A DNA stretch of 64,000 nucleotides from Streptomonospora nanhaiensis (GTDB lineage Bacteria; Actinomycetota; Actinomycetes; Streptosporangiales; Streptosporangiaceae). A program made the translations under genes and the position numbers. Shown here in pieces: positions 1-8,277 of the stretch; the stretch's first letter is position 1, and every line of letters starts with the position of its first letter. The notes under the pieces were generated by a model that saw nothing but the letters and a program-made list of their open reading frames with translations, did no database searches and was not told where the DNA came from. Location of the stretch: NCBI RefSeq assembly GCF_026642255.1, contig NZ_CP113264.1, forward strand, positions 2,976,001-3,040,000. Direction: 5' to 3'.

Positions 1-38
1 TGCCCGGGCGCCCCGCCGGCCGCTGCGGGCCCGCCGGC

Positions 39-476
39 TCAGTCGACCTCGATGCCCCTGGCGGTCAGGGCCTCCAGCATCTCCGGCCGCTCGTAGAAGA
101 GGTCCTCGGCGCCCTGGAAGCGCCGGAGGTTCGGCACCAGGTCGAGGTCGTCCAGGGAGCGGACGTCGAACAGGTCGTCCTCGCCGTCCCAGACCGGCGC
201 GCACTCCATGAACGCCTGGTTCCCGCCGTCGAACAGGACCGAGTCCACGGTGGCGAGCTGGTCCCCGCTGATCTCCAGCGCCTCGAAGTACGCGCGCGCC
301 TCGTCCAGGACCTGGAACTCCTTGCCGACCGCGTAGGCGTAGTCGTAGGGGGCCTGGGTGATCCCGAGCCCCTGGAGGTGCTCGGAGAGGGCGAACCGGG
401 GGGAGAGCGTCCCGTCGTCGTACATGAGCTTCTCGACGACGAGCAGTTTGAAGTTGAAGTCCTGGAAGGTCGGCAT
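39..476 (-). CDS. Hypothetical protein, DUF6892-like
   Basis: A 145-residue soluble protein with no signal peptide or membrane segment. It starts at ATG 476 with MPTFQDFNFKLLVVEKLMYD and is acidic and rich in aromatic residues. A central stretch has MECAPVWDGEDDLFDVRSLDD followed by LPNLRR-like text (here LVPNLRRF). From memory this resembles the actinobacterial DUF6892 family, whose function is unknown to me. No strong ribosome binding site precedes the ATG, but the protein-like composition breaks down upstream of it. The gene stands alone; the next gene on this strand, an Old Yellow Enzyme, ends 173 bp upstream. Family assignment is moderately sure, function unknown. Confidence 0.65.
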   Translation of the reverse strand: MPTFQDFNFKLLVVEKLMYDDGTLSPRFALSEHLQGLGITQAPYDYAYAVGKEFQVLDEARAYFEALEISGDQLATVDSVLFDGGNQAFMECAPVWDGEDDLFDVRSLDDLDLVPNLRRFQGAEDLFYERPEMLEALTARGIEVD

Positions 477-649
477 GGTGCCACGGTAGCCAGGGGGTAC
501 GACACCGTTCCGCGCCAGGTCCGGCCCTGCGGCCCGCCTCCCGCCGGGCGGGGCGCGGGCTGCGGCGGCCCCCGTCCCGCCCCCGGACACGACACCGGCG
601 CGGCGCCCCCCGGGGAGGGGCGCCGCGCCGGGCGGGTCCGGGGGCGCGG

Positions 650-1756
650 TCAGCGCCGACGGGCGACCGCGTACCCGTACTGGTCGGGCCAGCGCGAGGC
701 CCCGCCCAGCTCCTCGGCCGCGCGGTGGGCCCAGTAGGGCTCGCGCAGGAGCTGCCGCCCCAGGAACACGGCGTCGGCGCGGCCCGAGGCCACGATCTCC
801 TCCGCCTGGGCGGGCTCCAGGATCAGGCCGACCGCCGCGGTGGGCAGGCCGGTCTCCTGGCGCACCCGTTCGGCGAAGGGGACCTGGTAGTCGGGCGCGG
901 CGGGGATGGAGGCGTCGTGGACCATGCCGCCGGTGGAAACGTCGAGCAGGTCCACGCCCCTGGCCTGGAGCTCCTTGGCGAGCCGCACCGTGTCCTCGGC
1001 GGTCCAGCCCTCCCGGGCGTCGTCGGCGTTCTCCGAGAGCCAGTCCGTGGCGGAGGTGCGGAAGAGCACCGGCAGGTGCTCGGGCCAGACGGCGCGTACG
1101 GCGTCGACCACCTCCAGCGGGAACCGCATGCGGTTCTCCAGGCTGCCGCCGTAGGCGTCGGTGCGGTGGTTGGCCGCGGGGGAGAGGAAGGAGTTGAGGA
1201 GGTAGCCGTGGGCTCCGTGCACCTCCACGACCTGGAACCCCGCGGCGAGGGAGCGCTCGGCGGCCGCGGCGAAGTCGCGCACGAGCTGCCCGATCTCCTC
1301 GACGGTCAGCGCGGTCGGCGCCGGGTGGTCGTGGAAGGGCTCGGCGCTCGGGCCGACCGTGGCCCATCCGCCGTCGGCGGGGGCGACGGGGCGGCTGCCG
1401 AGCCAGGGCTTGTCGACCGAGGCCTTGCGCCCGGCGTGCGCGAGCTGGATGGCGGCGACGGCGCCGTGGGAGCGGACGGCCGAGACCACCCGGGCGAGGC
1501 CCGCCTCCTGCCGGGCGTTCCACAGGCCCAGGTCCCACGGGCTGATCCGCCCGTCCGGGCGCACGGCGGTGGCCTCGACCATGACCATGCCGAGACCGCC
1601 CGCGGCCCGGTCGGCCAGGTGCGCCAGGTGGAAGTCGGTCGGCACCCCGGTGGCGGGACCCTCGGCCTCTGCTGAGTACATGCACATCGGAGACATCCAC
1701 GCGCGGTTGGGAATCTCCAGCGACCTCAGTACGAGGGGGGTGAACAACGTGCTCAC
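650..1756 (-). CDS. Old Yellow Enzyme family NADH:flavin oxidoreductase (YqjM type)
   Basis: A 368-residue FMN-dependent ene-reductase with a TIM-barrel fold, predicted to reduce activated C=C bonds of enones or quinones in the cytosol with NAD(P)H. The N-terminal PMCMYSA motif at residues 23-29 carries the Cys and Tyr typical of the YqjM (class III) branch. The substrate/FMN segment EVHGAHGYLLNSFLSP lies mid-protein, and a C-terminal FLGRQLLREPYW segment fits the FMN phosphate loop. Length is normal for the branch. The start is GTG at 1756, preceded by GGAAGGA. It is divergent from an ArsR-like regulator across a 165-bp gap with two related palindromes, which suggests induction by an electrophile or other stress. 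The natural substrate is unknown. Confidence 0.9.
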   Translation of the reverse strand: MSTLFTPLVLRSLEIPNRAWMSPMCMYSAEAEGPATGVPTDFHLAHLADRAAGGLGMVMVEATAVRPDGRISPWDLGLWNARQEAGLARVVSAVRSHGAVAAIQLAHAGRKASVDKPWLGSRPVAPADGGWATVGPSAEPFHDHPAPTALTVEEIGQLVRDFAAAAERSLAAGFQVVEVHGAHGYLLNSFLSPAANHRTDAYGGSLENRMRFPLEVVDAVRAVWPEHLPVLFRTSATDWLSENADDAREGWTAEDTVRLAKELQARGVDLLDVSTGGMVHDASIPAAPDYQVPFAERVRQETGLPTAAVGLILEPAQAEEIVASGRADAVFLGRQLLREPYWAHRAAEELGGASRWPDQYGYAVARRR

Positions 1757-1834
1757 GGTTGGTCCTTCCCGTGGTGCGGGGTGGGACCCCGGCGGCGCCG
1801 GGGTCGGGAGCGGTCACGGGTTGACCGCCAACTC

Positions 1835-1885
1835 ATACGATAATCATCGTATTACGATGGTTGTCAAACTACGATGATTCTCGTA
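1835..1885. promoter_or_regulatory. Paired operator-like palindromes between OYE and ArsR-like regulator
   Basis: Two related AT-rich sites stand out in GC-rich DNA. ATACGATAATCATCGTAT at 1835-1852 is a near-perfect palindrome. TACGATGATTCTCGTA at 1870-1885 is a degenerate copy with the same half-site (TACGAT). Their centres are about 34 bp apart, roughly three helical turns. The second overlaps an upstream ATG (1874) of the regulator frame, one reason to prefer the later GTG start. A likely reading is that the ArsR-like protein binds both sites and controls itself and the oxidoreductase. Binding is inferred from position and symmetry only. Confidence 0.6.
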
Positions 1886-1921
1886 CTTTGTGGGTGGTGT
1901 CTCAGTGAGGGAGGCGGTCCT

Positions 1922-2311
1922 GTGGCCGACACGGCAGGGACGAGAAGGCCGGGACGCCGGTTGGAGCACCCGCGCGCCGGGGAGATCCGGGTGGACGCGG
2001 TCCTGCACGCACTGGCCGACCCGGTGCGGCTGCGCATCGTGCGCGACCTGGCCGACGGCCACGAGGACATGGCCTGCATCGCCTTCGCGCTGCCGGTGAG
2101 CAAGTCCACGTCCACGCACCACTTCCGCGTGCTGCGCGAGGCCGGGATCATCCGCCAGTACTACGAGGGCACGTCGCGGATGAGCCGCCTGCGCACCGAG
2201 GACCTGGAGACGCGTATGCCGGGGCTGCTCGGCGCGGTGCTGAACGCCGCACTCCTCGCCGAGCGCGAGGACGCGGCCGCCGTGCCGGCGCCCTCCGACG
2301 GGGAGCGCTGA
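1922..2311 (+). CDS. ArsR-family winged-helix transcriptional regulator
   Basis: A compact DNA-binding regulator of about 129 residues when started at GTG 1922, which has GGGAGG seven bases upstream. An in-frame ATG at 1874 lies inside the putative operator and has no ribosome site. The protein has the ArsR core LADPVRLRIVRDLADG, then the recognition-helix text SKSTSTHHFRVLREAGIIRQ, then a short wing (YYEGTSRMSRLR). The metal-binding Cys pair of classical ArsR sensors is not obvious; only one Cys lies near helix alpha3 (MACIAF). It may therefore respond to an organic or redox signal. Divergence from the Old Yellow Enzyme makes that gene its probable target. Confidence 0.85.
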   Translation: MADTAGTRRPGRRLEHPRAGEIRVDAVLHALADPVRLRIVRDLADGHEDMACIAFALPVSKSTSTHHFRVLREAGIIRQYYEGTSRMSRLRTEDLETRMPGLLGAVLNAALLAEREDAAAVPAPSDGER

Positions 2312-2370
2312 GGGCCCGCCGGGGAGCGGAGCGGTGACCGGAAGGCGTCGCCGCCCACCCCCTCCGCCGT

Positions 2371-2424
2371 GATCTTGTACCTATAGCGAGGTTGGGCGCC
2401 GAGAACGTCTATAAGTACAAGATC
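2371..2424. repeat. 54-bp palindromic intergenic element, copy 1
   Basis: The 16-bp arms GATCTTGTACCTATAG (2371-2386) and CTATAAGTACAAGATC (2409-2424) are inverted repeats with one mismatch, around a 22-bp centre. Nearly the same element, arms and centre together, recurs at 49131-49184. It is strikingly AT-rich for this genome. It lies 59 bp after the ArsR-like stop and faces the end of a convergent gene. It could be a bidirectional terminator, a small non-autonomous mobile element, or a conserved protein or RNA site. The conserved centre argues against a plain terminator. Confidence 0.75.
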
Positions 2425-2614
2425 ATCCTGGTCAGAGGCTCTCGCGTCCCACCGGAAACGGTTTCGGTCGGCCCCTCGGGAGGCCGAACCGCGCCCGTCG
2501 GGCCACCGCTGCCGAACTGCGTCCGCCGCCGGACCGCGCCCACGCGACCGCCGGGCGGCGCCGGAGCCGCGCCGAGGGCCCGCCCGGGAGCGGCGCGGCC
2601 CCGGGAACGCGGAA

Positions 2615-2649
2615 GGCCGTGCGGAACGGATCCTCCGCCCCGCACGGCC
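2615..2649. terminator. Hairpin terminator candidate between convergent genes
   Basis: A perfect 10-bp stem, GGCCGTGCGG (2615-2624) with CCGCACGGCC (2640-2649), encloses a 15-nt loop. It lies 82 bp beyond the stop of the minus-strand ARH-like gene and could serve the plus-strand regulator too. No T-tract is present, as is usual in high-GC actinomycetes. Apart from this hairpin and the 54-bp palindromic element, nothing gene-like was seen in 2312-2731. Confidence 0.5.
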
Positions 2650-2731
2650 CCCGATACCCGGCGCGCCCCCGCGCTGCCGGGTACGCCTGCCCCGATCCGC
2701 CCTCCGGTACCGGTGCCCGGCCCAGCTCACC

Positions 2732-3766
2732 TCACCGGAGGACTCCGGCCCCCGCGGCGACCAGGCGGTCGGCCAGTTCGGTCAGCCGCACGCCCGCGAC
2801 CCGGGGGAGCAGCACGCCCTCCAACCGGTCGACGCGCTCGCGCCAGGCCTCCGGGACGGCCCGCTCGCCGCCGACCGCCCCGCACAGGGCGCCGACCATC
2901 GCCGGCATGCTGTCGGCCTGCCGGGGCAGGAGCGCCGCGGCCTGGAGCCCCGCGGCGAGGTCCCCGCCCACGAGGCGGGTGATCGCGAACGCCGTCGGCA
3001 GCGTCTCGGGGGCCACGCCCCCGTGGCTGTAGCGCGCCCGCCCGAAGGCGTCCACCAGGTCCGGCACCGCCGTGAAGGCGTCCGCGGCGCCGTCGACCAG
3101 CGCGTCGGCGCGGTCCAGCCCCCGCCCGAGCCAGCTGTCCGCGGGCACGGTCCGGCGGGCTCCCGCCAGCGCGATCTCCAGCGGGGCGCCCCCGGCCAGC
3201 GACGCCACGGCGTGGGCCATGGCGCGGGCCGCCCACAGCCCGTCCCGGGAGTGGGTGATGCTCGCGTAGTCCCCGGCCAGGAGGGCGGCGGCGTCCGCGT
3301 CCCCGGCGCGCAGCAGCCCGACCGCCACGGCCGCCGGGACCGCGGCGTCGTCCCAGTGCACGGGGTTGTCCGTGCCCGTCGTGGGAGGCACCGCGCCCCG
3401 CAGGGCGTGGACGGCCGCGCCGCGCTCGGCGACGCCGCACCACACATTTTCGGTGTCCACGTAGTGCGCGCGCCACAGCGCGAACAGCGAGGCGGTGTCG
3501 TGGGCCTCGGCCTCCAGCAGCACCAGGGCCGCCGTCGCCGCGGTCTCGGCGTCGTCGGTGCCGGACAGCGGGCTGCCCTCGTCGCCGCTCAGGGCGAAGG
3601 GCAGCAGCGGGCGCGAGACGCGCTGGGCGTCGAGCTCGGCGTTCTTCTGCCACAGGATGTCGCGCCCCCACCCGGAGCGGACACGCCGGTGGAACTGGGC
3701 GGGCAGGCCGAGGGCGTCGCCCATCGCGAGCCCGAGCAGGGCTCCGCGCGCGGTCTCAGAGCGCAA
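2732..3766 (-). CDS. ADP-ribosylglycohydrolase-like protein with altered metal motif
   Basis: A 344-residue all-helical protein of the ADP-ribosylglycohydrolase (ARH/DraG) superfamily, whose known members cleave N- or O-glycosidic bonds of ADP-ribose with a binuclear Mg or Mn centre. The N-terminal LLGLAMGDALGLPAQF and the GTDDAET metal-ligand segment are present. The C-terminal motif that usually reads RDxDT is RQADS here, so one ligand Asp is replaced by Gln. The start is TTG 3766, well placed after AGGAGG; it overlaps the upstream ARH-like gene by 11 bp, so the two are translationally coupled. In a sugar-uptake context the substrate is probably not ADP-ribosylated protein. Activity may be lost or changed. 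Confidence 0.8.
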   Translation of the reverse strand: MRSETARGALLGLAMGDALGLPAQFHRRVRSGWGRDILWQKNAELDAQRVSRPLLPFALSGDEGSPLSGTDDAETAATAALVLLEAEAHDTASLFALWRAHYVDTENVWCGVAERGAAVHALRGAVPPTTGTDNPVHWDDAAVPAAVAVGLLRAGDADAAALLAGDYASITHSRDGLWAARAMAHAVASLAGGAPLEIALAGARRTVPADSWLGRGLDRADALVDGAADAFTAVPDLVDAFGRARYSHGGVAPETLPTAFAITRLVGGDLAAGLQAAALLPRQADSMPAMVGALCGAVGGERAVPEAWRERVDRLEGVLLPRVAGVRLTELADRLVAAGAGVLR

Positions 3767-4754
3767 GGTCCACCTCCTGGTGGTGGCGCCCGGCGGCGTG
3801 CAGGGCGTCGGCGAGTTCGATGAGGTCCGTTCCTGCGGTGACGGTGACGCAGCGGCCGGAGACGCTCGTCACCTGCTCCCGCCAGTGCGCGGGGATGGCC
3901 GAGGCGCCGTGCAGCGCGCCCGCCATCGCCCCGGCCATGGCGGCGATGGTGTCGGAGTCGCGCCCGATGTTGACCCCGGCGAGCACGGTGGGGACGAATG
4001 CGCCGCGGGTGGCCGCGAAGAGCCCGAAGGCCAGGGCCACCGCCTCGGGGGCGGTGTCGGGCCACGGGTAGTGGAAGAGCGGGATCTGCGCGTACAGCTC
4101 CCGTTCGGCCGTGTCGGTGTCGGGGGCGGCCCCGGCGATCTCCAGGGCCCGCCTCGTGAGGCGCCCGGTCCAGGAGTCCGCGGGCATGGCCGCGAGCCCG
4201 GCCGCCACGACCTCGTCGGGCCCCTCGGCCACCAGGGCGACCGCCACGGCCGCGGCGACGGCCCGCGCGCCGTGGACGCCGTCGGCGTCATGGCTGACCA
4301 TGGCGTCCTCGTGCGCCAGCCGGGCCGCCTCGGCCGGGTCGCCGGCGCAGAGGATCCCGACGGGCGCGACGCGCATGGCCGCGCCGTCGCTCCAGGACTC
4401 GTAGCTGTCGGCGCCGCTGACGGGGGGCCGCAGCCCGGCCCGCAGGTTGGCGATGGCCACCATCTCGCTGAACCCGGCGCCGTGGAACCCCTCGGTCTGG
4501 GCGAGGAGTGCTGTCCGCCACACCTCGGCGACGTGGTCGCCCGTGAGGCCGTGCCCGTGCGCGAGCAGCCCCCGGGCGCACAGGACGGCGTACTCGGTGT
4601 CGTCGGTGCCCGCGGCGTCCTCCTCGAGGAAGTCCACCACACGCCCGTGTGCTGCACGGATGGCATCGGGGGTCATGCCTTCTGTGGGTGCCCCCAGGGC
4701 GTCGCCGACCGCCAGGCCCACCAGGGCCCCGCGGCACCGATCACGAGTCACCAT
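3756..4754 (-). CDS. ADP-ribosylglycohydrolase-like hydrolase
   Basis: A 332-residue ARH-superfamily protein, first gene of a two-gene minus-strand operon. It shows LVGLAVGDALGAPTEGM near the N-terminus, the metal-ligand motif GTDDTEY and the C-terminal RDSDTIAAMAGAMAGAL motif, so both halves of the binuclear site look intact. ATG 4754 is chosen because GAGAGG lies six bases upstream; an ATG two codons earlier would have no spacing, and open frame beyond 4760 is not protein-like. It is divergent from a LacI regulator and sugar ABC importer across a 167-bp gap with a LacI-type palindrome. That suggests it acts on the imported glycoside or a nucleoside-like compound, which is an inference from context only. 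Confidence 0.85.
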   Translation of the reverse strand: MVTRDRCRGALVGLAVGDALGAPTEGMTPDAIRAAHGRVVDFLEEDAAGTDDTEYAVLCARGLLAHGHGLTGDHVAEVWRTALLAQTEGFHGAGFSEMVAIANLRAGLRPPVSGADSYESWSDGAAMRVAPVGILCAGDPAEAARLAHEDAMVSHDADGVHGARAVAAAVAVALVAEGPDEVVAAGLAAMPADSWTGRLTRRALEIAGAAPDTDTAERELYAQIPLFHYPWPDTAPEAVALAFGLFAATRGAFVPTVLAGVNIGRDSDTIAAMAGAMAGALHGASAIPAHWREQVTSVSGRCVTVTAGTDLIELADALHAAGRHHQEVDLAL

Positions 4755-4841
4755 CGGCATCCTCTCACTTCGTTTTGCGCACAGCAGTTCGACGCGCTCC
4801 GCCGTGTTCCAACTGGTGAGTGGGGGAGGGGGATACTCGTC

Positions 4842-4901
4842 TTGACACTGCACACCGTTTTTGGCCACTATGAACCCTACCCTTTTGCAATACGTTTTGC
4901 A
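4842..4901 (+). promoter_or_regulatory. Promoter and LacI-type operator for sugar cluster A
   Basis: A TTGACA box (4842-4847) is followed after 18 bp by CACTAT, a fair sigma-70-type promoter reading into the LacI gene. Downstream, TGCAATACGTTTTGCA (4886-4901) is a near-perfect 16-bp palindrome with a central ACGT, the form of LacI/GalR operators. A half-site-like GTTTTGCGCA occurs near 4773, just before the divergent ARH-like gene. The LacI-type product probably represses both directions. Confidence 0.6.
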
Positions 4902-4921
4902 TACGATGCGAATCGAGAGAG

Positions 4922-5929
4922 ATGAGCAAGGAGAACAGGGCCGGCATCGCCGACGTCGCGGCGCGTGCGGGTGTGAGCATCACGACCGTCTCCCACGTCC
5001 TGAGCGGGCGGCGCCCGGTCAGCGACAAGACCAAGGCCAAGGTGCTCCGGGTCGTCCAGGAGCTGGACTACCGGCCCGACCCCTCGGCCAGAGGCCTGCG
5101 GACCGGACGCAGCGAGGCCGTCGCGCTGGTGGTCTCCGACGTCACCAACCCCTTCTACCCCCAGATGGCGGCCGGGCTCCAGGACGTGCTCCAGCCCCAG
5201 GGCTTCCTCATCTCGATCTGCAGCGTCCGGGAGAACTCCGAGGACCTCGACGCCGCCCTGCGCCACCTGCTCGACCGCAAGGTCGACGGGGTCGTCCTGG
5301 CGTCGCTGACCGCCCAGGAGCGCCACTACGCGGCGATCACCGACGCCGGCGCCTCCCTGGTCCGGCTGAGCGGTGAGCTCGACCCGCGCTTCGGCGACAT
5401 CGTGCGGGCCGACGACACCGGAGGCATGGCGGACGCCGTCACCCACGTGCTCGAACGCGGGAACCGCAGGATCGGCTTCGTCAACGGGGACCCGGACACC
5501 GCACCGGGACGGCTCCGCCTGGCGGGCTACGAACGGGCCCTGCGCGACTTCGGGGTCGAGTTCGACGAGTCCCTCGTCGTCTCCGGCCCCTTCACCCGGG
5601 CCGGAGGGGTGGAGGGGGCCCACGCCCTCCTCGCGCTCGACCCGGCGCCCGAGGCCCTGGTCTGCGCCAACGACCTCATAGCGGTGGGCGCCCTGGACGC
5701 CGTCCGCGAGCGCGGCCTGAGCGTCCCCCGCGACGTCGCGGTCACCGGGTTCGACGACATCGAGGCGGCGTCGCTGCTGTCGCCCCCGCTCACCACCGTC
5801 CACAACCCCGCCCGGGAGATCGGGCGCACCTGCGCCCGGCTGATCCTCGAACGCCTCTCCGAAGGCCCCGCCCAGGGGGCGCGCGAGGTCGTCCTCCCCC
5901 AGAAACTCATCGTCCGCGAATCCACCTGA
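4922..5929 (+). CDS. LacI-family transcriptional repressor (cluster A)
   Basis: A 335-residue repressor. The N-terminal helix-turn-helix GIADVAARAGVSITTVSHVL (about residues 8-27) and hinge (YRPDPSARGLR) are followed by a periplasmic-binding-like effector domain with the usual VVSDVTNPFY, RIGFVNGDPD and FDDIEAASLLSPPLTTV segments. The ATG at 4922 follows a weak GAGAGAG purine stretch and fits the family length. It stands first in an operon with a sugar-binding lipoprotein and two permeases, so it most likely senses the imported sugar and represses this operon and the divergent ARH-like pair. The ligand cannot be told from sequence. Confidence 0.92.
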   Translation: MSKENRAGIADVAARAGVSITTVSHVLSGRRPVSDKTKAKVLRVVQELDYRPDPSARGLRTGRSEAVALVVSDVTNPFYPQMAAGLQDVLQPQGFLISICSVRENSEDLDAALRHLLDRKVDGVVLASLTAQERHYAAITDAGASLVRLSGELDPRFGDIVRADDTGGMADAVTHVLERGNRRIGFVNGDPDTAPGRLRLAGYERALRDFGVEFDESLVVSGPFTRAGGVEGAHALLALDPAPEALVCANDLIAVGALDAVRERGLSVPRDVAVTGFDDIEAASLLSPPLTTVHNPAREIGRTCARLILERLSEGPAQGAREVVLPQKLIVREST

Positions 5930-5957
5930 ACACCGTGCACGATCCAAAGGATCCCCT

Positions 5958-7310
5958 GTGACCCACCACCTTCCTCGCCGTGACGCCTTCAAACTCGCCG
6001 GAGGGGCCCTCGCGGGCGCCTGGCTCCTGACCGGGTGCGGCGGCTCCGGCGGGGGTTCCTCCGCCATCGACTACTGGGGCGCCTTCCCCACCCCGGAGAC
6101 CGAGGAGTACTTCCGCACCCACTTCATCGACACGTTCAACGAGTCGTCGGAGCGCCAGGTCAAGATGACCACCAAGCAGCTCACCAACCTGGCCTCGCAG
6201 ACCGACACCGCCGTCTCCTCCGGCAACGCCCCCGACATCATCTACTCGCCCGGCCCGACGACCACGGTGTCCTACGCCCAGGGCAACCGCACGATCCCCC
6301 TGGACGACTACGCCGACCAGTACGGCTGGAACGACCGCCTGCTCCCCTGGGCGCAGCAGCTCAGCCGCGTGGAAGACGCCATGCAGTCCGTGCCCACCTC
6401 CTACGGCTCGCTGGTGATGTACTACAACCGCGCCGTCTTCGAGGAGAACGGCTGGACCCCGCCCACGACCAAGGCGGAGTTCGAGGCCCTGTGCGAGGAC
6501 GCCGACTCCAAGGGGATCATCCCCGTCGGCGCCGGCAACAGCGGCTACCCGGCGCAGAGCGAGTGGTACCTCAGCTGCGTGCTCAACGCCGCCGTGGGCC
6601 CCCAGAACCTCTACGAGATCCTCACCGGGGACCGCGACTGGAACGACGCGGCCGTCGTCGACGCCCTGGAGACGATGAAGTCCCAGATCGACAAGGGCTG
6701 GTGGGGCGGCGGCGCCGAGCGCTGGTTCACCAACACCGACCCCGACATGTGCACCGGCATCGCCAACGGCGACGTCGCCATGTACATGAGCGGCACGTGG
6801 AGCTTCAGCTCCATGGGCACGTTCTTCACCGACTCCGGCAACGACCCGCAGGACTGGGACTGGGCGCCCCTGCCCTCGCTCGCCGAGGGCGTCGAGCCGG
6901 GCGTGTTCCCGATGGCGATCGGCACCGCCCTGTCCATCAGCTCCGACAGCAGCGACCCCGACACCGCCGCCGCCTTCCTGGACCACCTGGTCGGCGACAC
7001 CTCCCGCTCCCTGGGCTACCTGGCCGAGCAGGGCGAGAACCCGCCGCCCGTCGCCTACGGCGCCGACGACTTCCCCGAGGGCATCGACCCGCGCGCCCAG
7101 CGCCTGTACGAGGAGATCCCCGCGTCGGACAACATCGGCTACGCCAGCTGGACCTTCCTGCCCCCGCAGACCAACACCGCGCTCTACACCGAGTTCGACG
7201 GCGTCATCACCGGCGACATGTCGCCGTCGGCGTACGCGGACTTCCTCAAGACCAGCTTCGAGCAGGAGCTGGGCGCCGGCGGCCTGCCGACGCCGTTCAC
7301 TCCGCAGTAG
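5958..7310 (+). CDS. Sugar ABC transporter solute-binding lipoprotein (cluster A)
   Basis: A 450-residue extracellular binding protein of the family 1 (carbohydrate) type. The signal peptide begins HHLPRRDAFKL, a twin-arginine-like start, and ends in the lipobox LLTGC with the acylated Cys at residue 27, so it is probably a Tat-exported lipoprotein. Later blocks such as NAPDIIYS, VPTSYGSLVMYYN and NGDVAMYMSGTW are typical of sugar binders and include aromatic residues for stacking on sugar rings. The GTG 5958 start has AAAGGA at proper spacing. It lies 28 bp after LacI and just before two permease genes. No ATPase gene is present in the operon. Confidence 0.92.
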   Translation: MTHHLPRRDAFKLAGGALAGAWLLTGCGGSGGGSSAIDYWGAFPTPETEEYFRTHFIDTFNESSERQVKMTTKQLTNLASQTDTAVSSGNAPDIIYSPGPTTTVSYAQGNRTIPLDDYADQYGWNDRLLPWAQQLSRVEDAMQSVPTSYGSLVMYYNRAVFEENGWTPPTTKAEFEALCEDADSKGIIPVGAGNSGYPAQSEWYLSCVLNAAVGPQNLYEILTGDRDWNDAAVVDALETMKSQIDKGWWGGGAERWFTNTDPDMCTGIANGDVAMYMSGTWSFSSMGTFFTDSGNDPQDWDWAPLPSLAEGVEPGVFPMAIGTALSISSDSSDPDTAAAFLDHLVGDTSRSLGYLAEQGENPPPVAYGADDFPEGIDPRAQRLYEEIPASDNIGYASWTFLPPQTNTALYTEFDGVITGDMSPSAYADFLKTSFEQELGAGGLPTPFTPQ

Positions 7311-7333
7311 AGAGAAACCGGAAACCCCACCCG

Positions 7334-8272
7334 ATGTCCGTCGCTGTCACCGGGACGGGCGGGGCGGTCCGACCGCCCCGCCCCCCGGCCCGCAGGCGAG
7401 GCCCCAACCGCAGGCTCACGGGCCTGCTGTTCCTCGCCCCGCTCCTCATCGTCAACGTCCTCGTCATCGCCGGTCCGGCGATGATGTCGGTCGCGTACTC
7501 GTTCACCGACTGGGACGGGATCAACACCCCGGACTTCGTCGGCACGGCGAACTACGAGGCCCTCGTCGGCGACCCGGCCTTCCACCGGGCCCTCGGCCAC
7601 AACCTGGTGTGGACGCTGTTCTTCCTGACGGTGCCCATGGGGATGGGCCTGCTCGGCGCCTACCTGCTCAGCCGCGTGCGGCGCGGGCGGACCCTGTTCC
7701 GCATCGCGTTCTTCATCCCGTACGTGGTCGCCACCGTCGTCTCGGCCGCCGTGTGGCGCCAGATCCTCAGCCCCGACGCGGGCATCGGCCCGGCCCTGGC
7801 CTCCTTCGGGGTGCCCTGGGTGGGCGACGTCAACGCCCTGGGCGACCCCGACCTGGCCCTGGGCGCGATCGCGATGATCAACAACTGGCAGTGGTGGGGC
7901 TTCCTGGTGATGCTCTTCCTCACCGCCATGCAGTCGGTCAACCCGTCGCTGTACGAGGCGGCCCGCCTGGACGGGGCCGGGAGGTTCCGGGAGTTCTGGC
8001 ACGTCACCCTGCCCGGGATCCGGCCGACCCTGGTCTTCCTGTTCCTGATGACGATCATCTGGTCGTTCCTGGTGTTCGACTTCGTCTACATCCTCACCCA
8101 GGGCGGCCCGGCGGGTTCCACGGACATGCTCAGCACCCTGCTGTACCGCACGGCGTTCAGCGAGTCCCGGGCGGGCGTGGCCTCCGCCGTGGGCGTCGTC
8201 ATGGCGGTCATCAGCGCCGTCACCATCGCGGGCTACCTCGTCCTGCGCCGCCGACTCCGATGGGAGGTGTGA
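7334..8272 (+). CDS. Sugar ABC transporter permease, MalF-like (cluster A)
   Basis: A 312-residue inner-membrane permease. After a proline/arginine-rich cytoplasmic leader come six predicted membrane helices, the first being LTGLLFLAPLLIVNVLVIAG. The EAA loop that docks to the ATPase reads EAARLDGAGRFREFWHVTLP. The start is the ATG at 7334; the frame is open much further upstream, but that part lies within the binding-protein gene in another frame and is not protein-like. It forms the channel with the next permease and must use an ATPase encoded elsewhere, commonly MsiK in actinomycetes. Confidence 0.92.
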   Translation: MSVAVTGTGGAVRPPRPPARRRGPNRRLTGLLFLAPLLIVNVLVIAGPAMMSVAYSFTDWDGINTPDFVGTANYEALVGDPAFHRALGHNLVWTLFFLTVPMGMGLLGAYLLSRVRRGRTLFRIAFFIPYVVATVVSAAVWRQILSPDAGIGPALASFGVPWVGDVNALGDPDLALGAIAMINNWQWWGFLVMLFLTAMQSVNPSLYEAARLDGAGRFREFWHVTLPGIRPTLVFLFLMTIIWSFLVFDFVYILTQGGPAGSTDMLSTLLYRTAFSESRAGVASAVGVVMAVISAVTIAGYLVLRRRLRWEV

Positions 8273-8277
8273 CCCCG

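Noticed and set aside
2452..2467. CCGGAAACGGTTTCGG as a possible LacI operator
   Set aside because: It is an imperfect palindrome beyond the 3' ends of convergent genes and near no promoter, so a regulatory role is unlikely.
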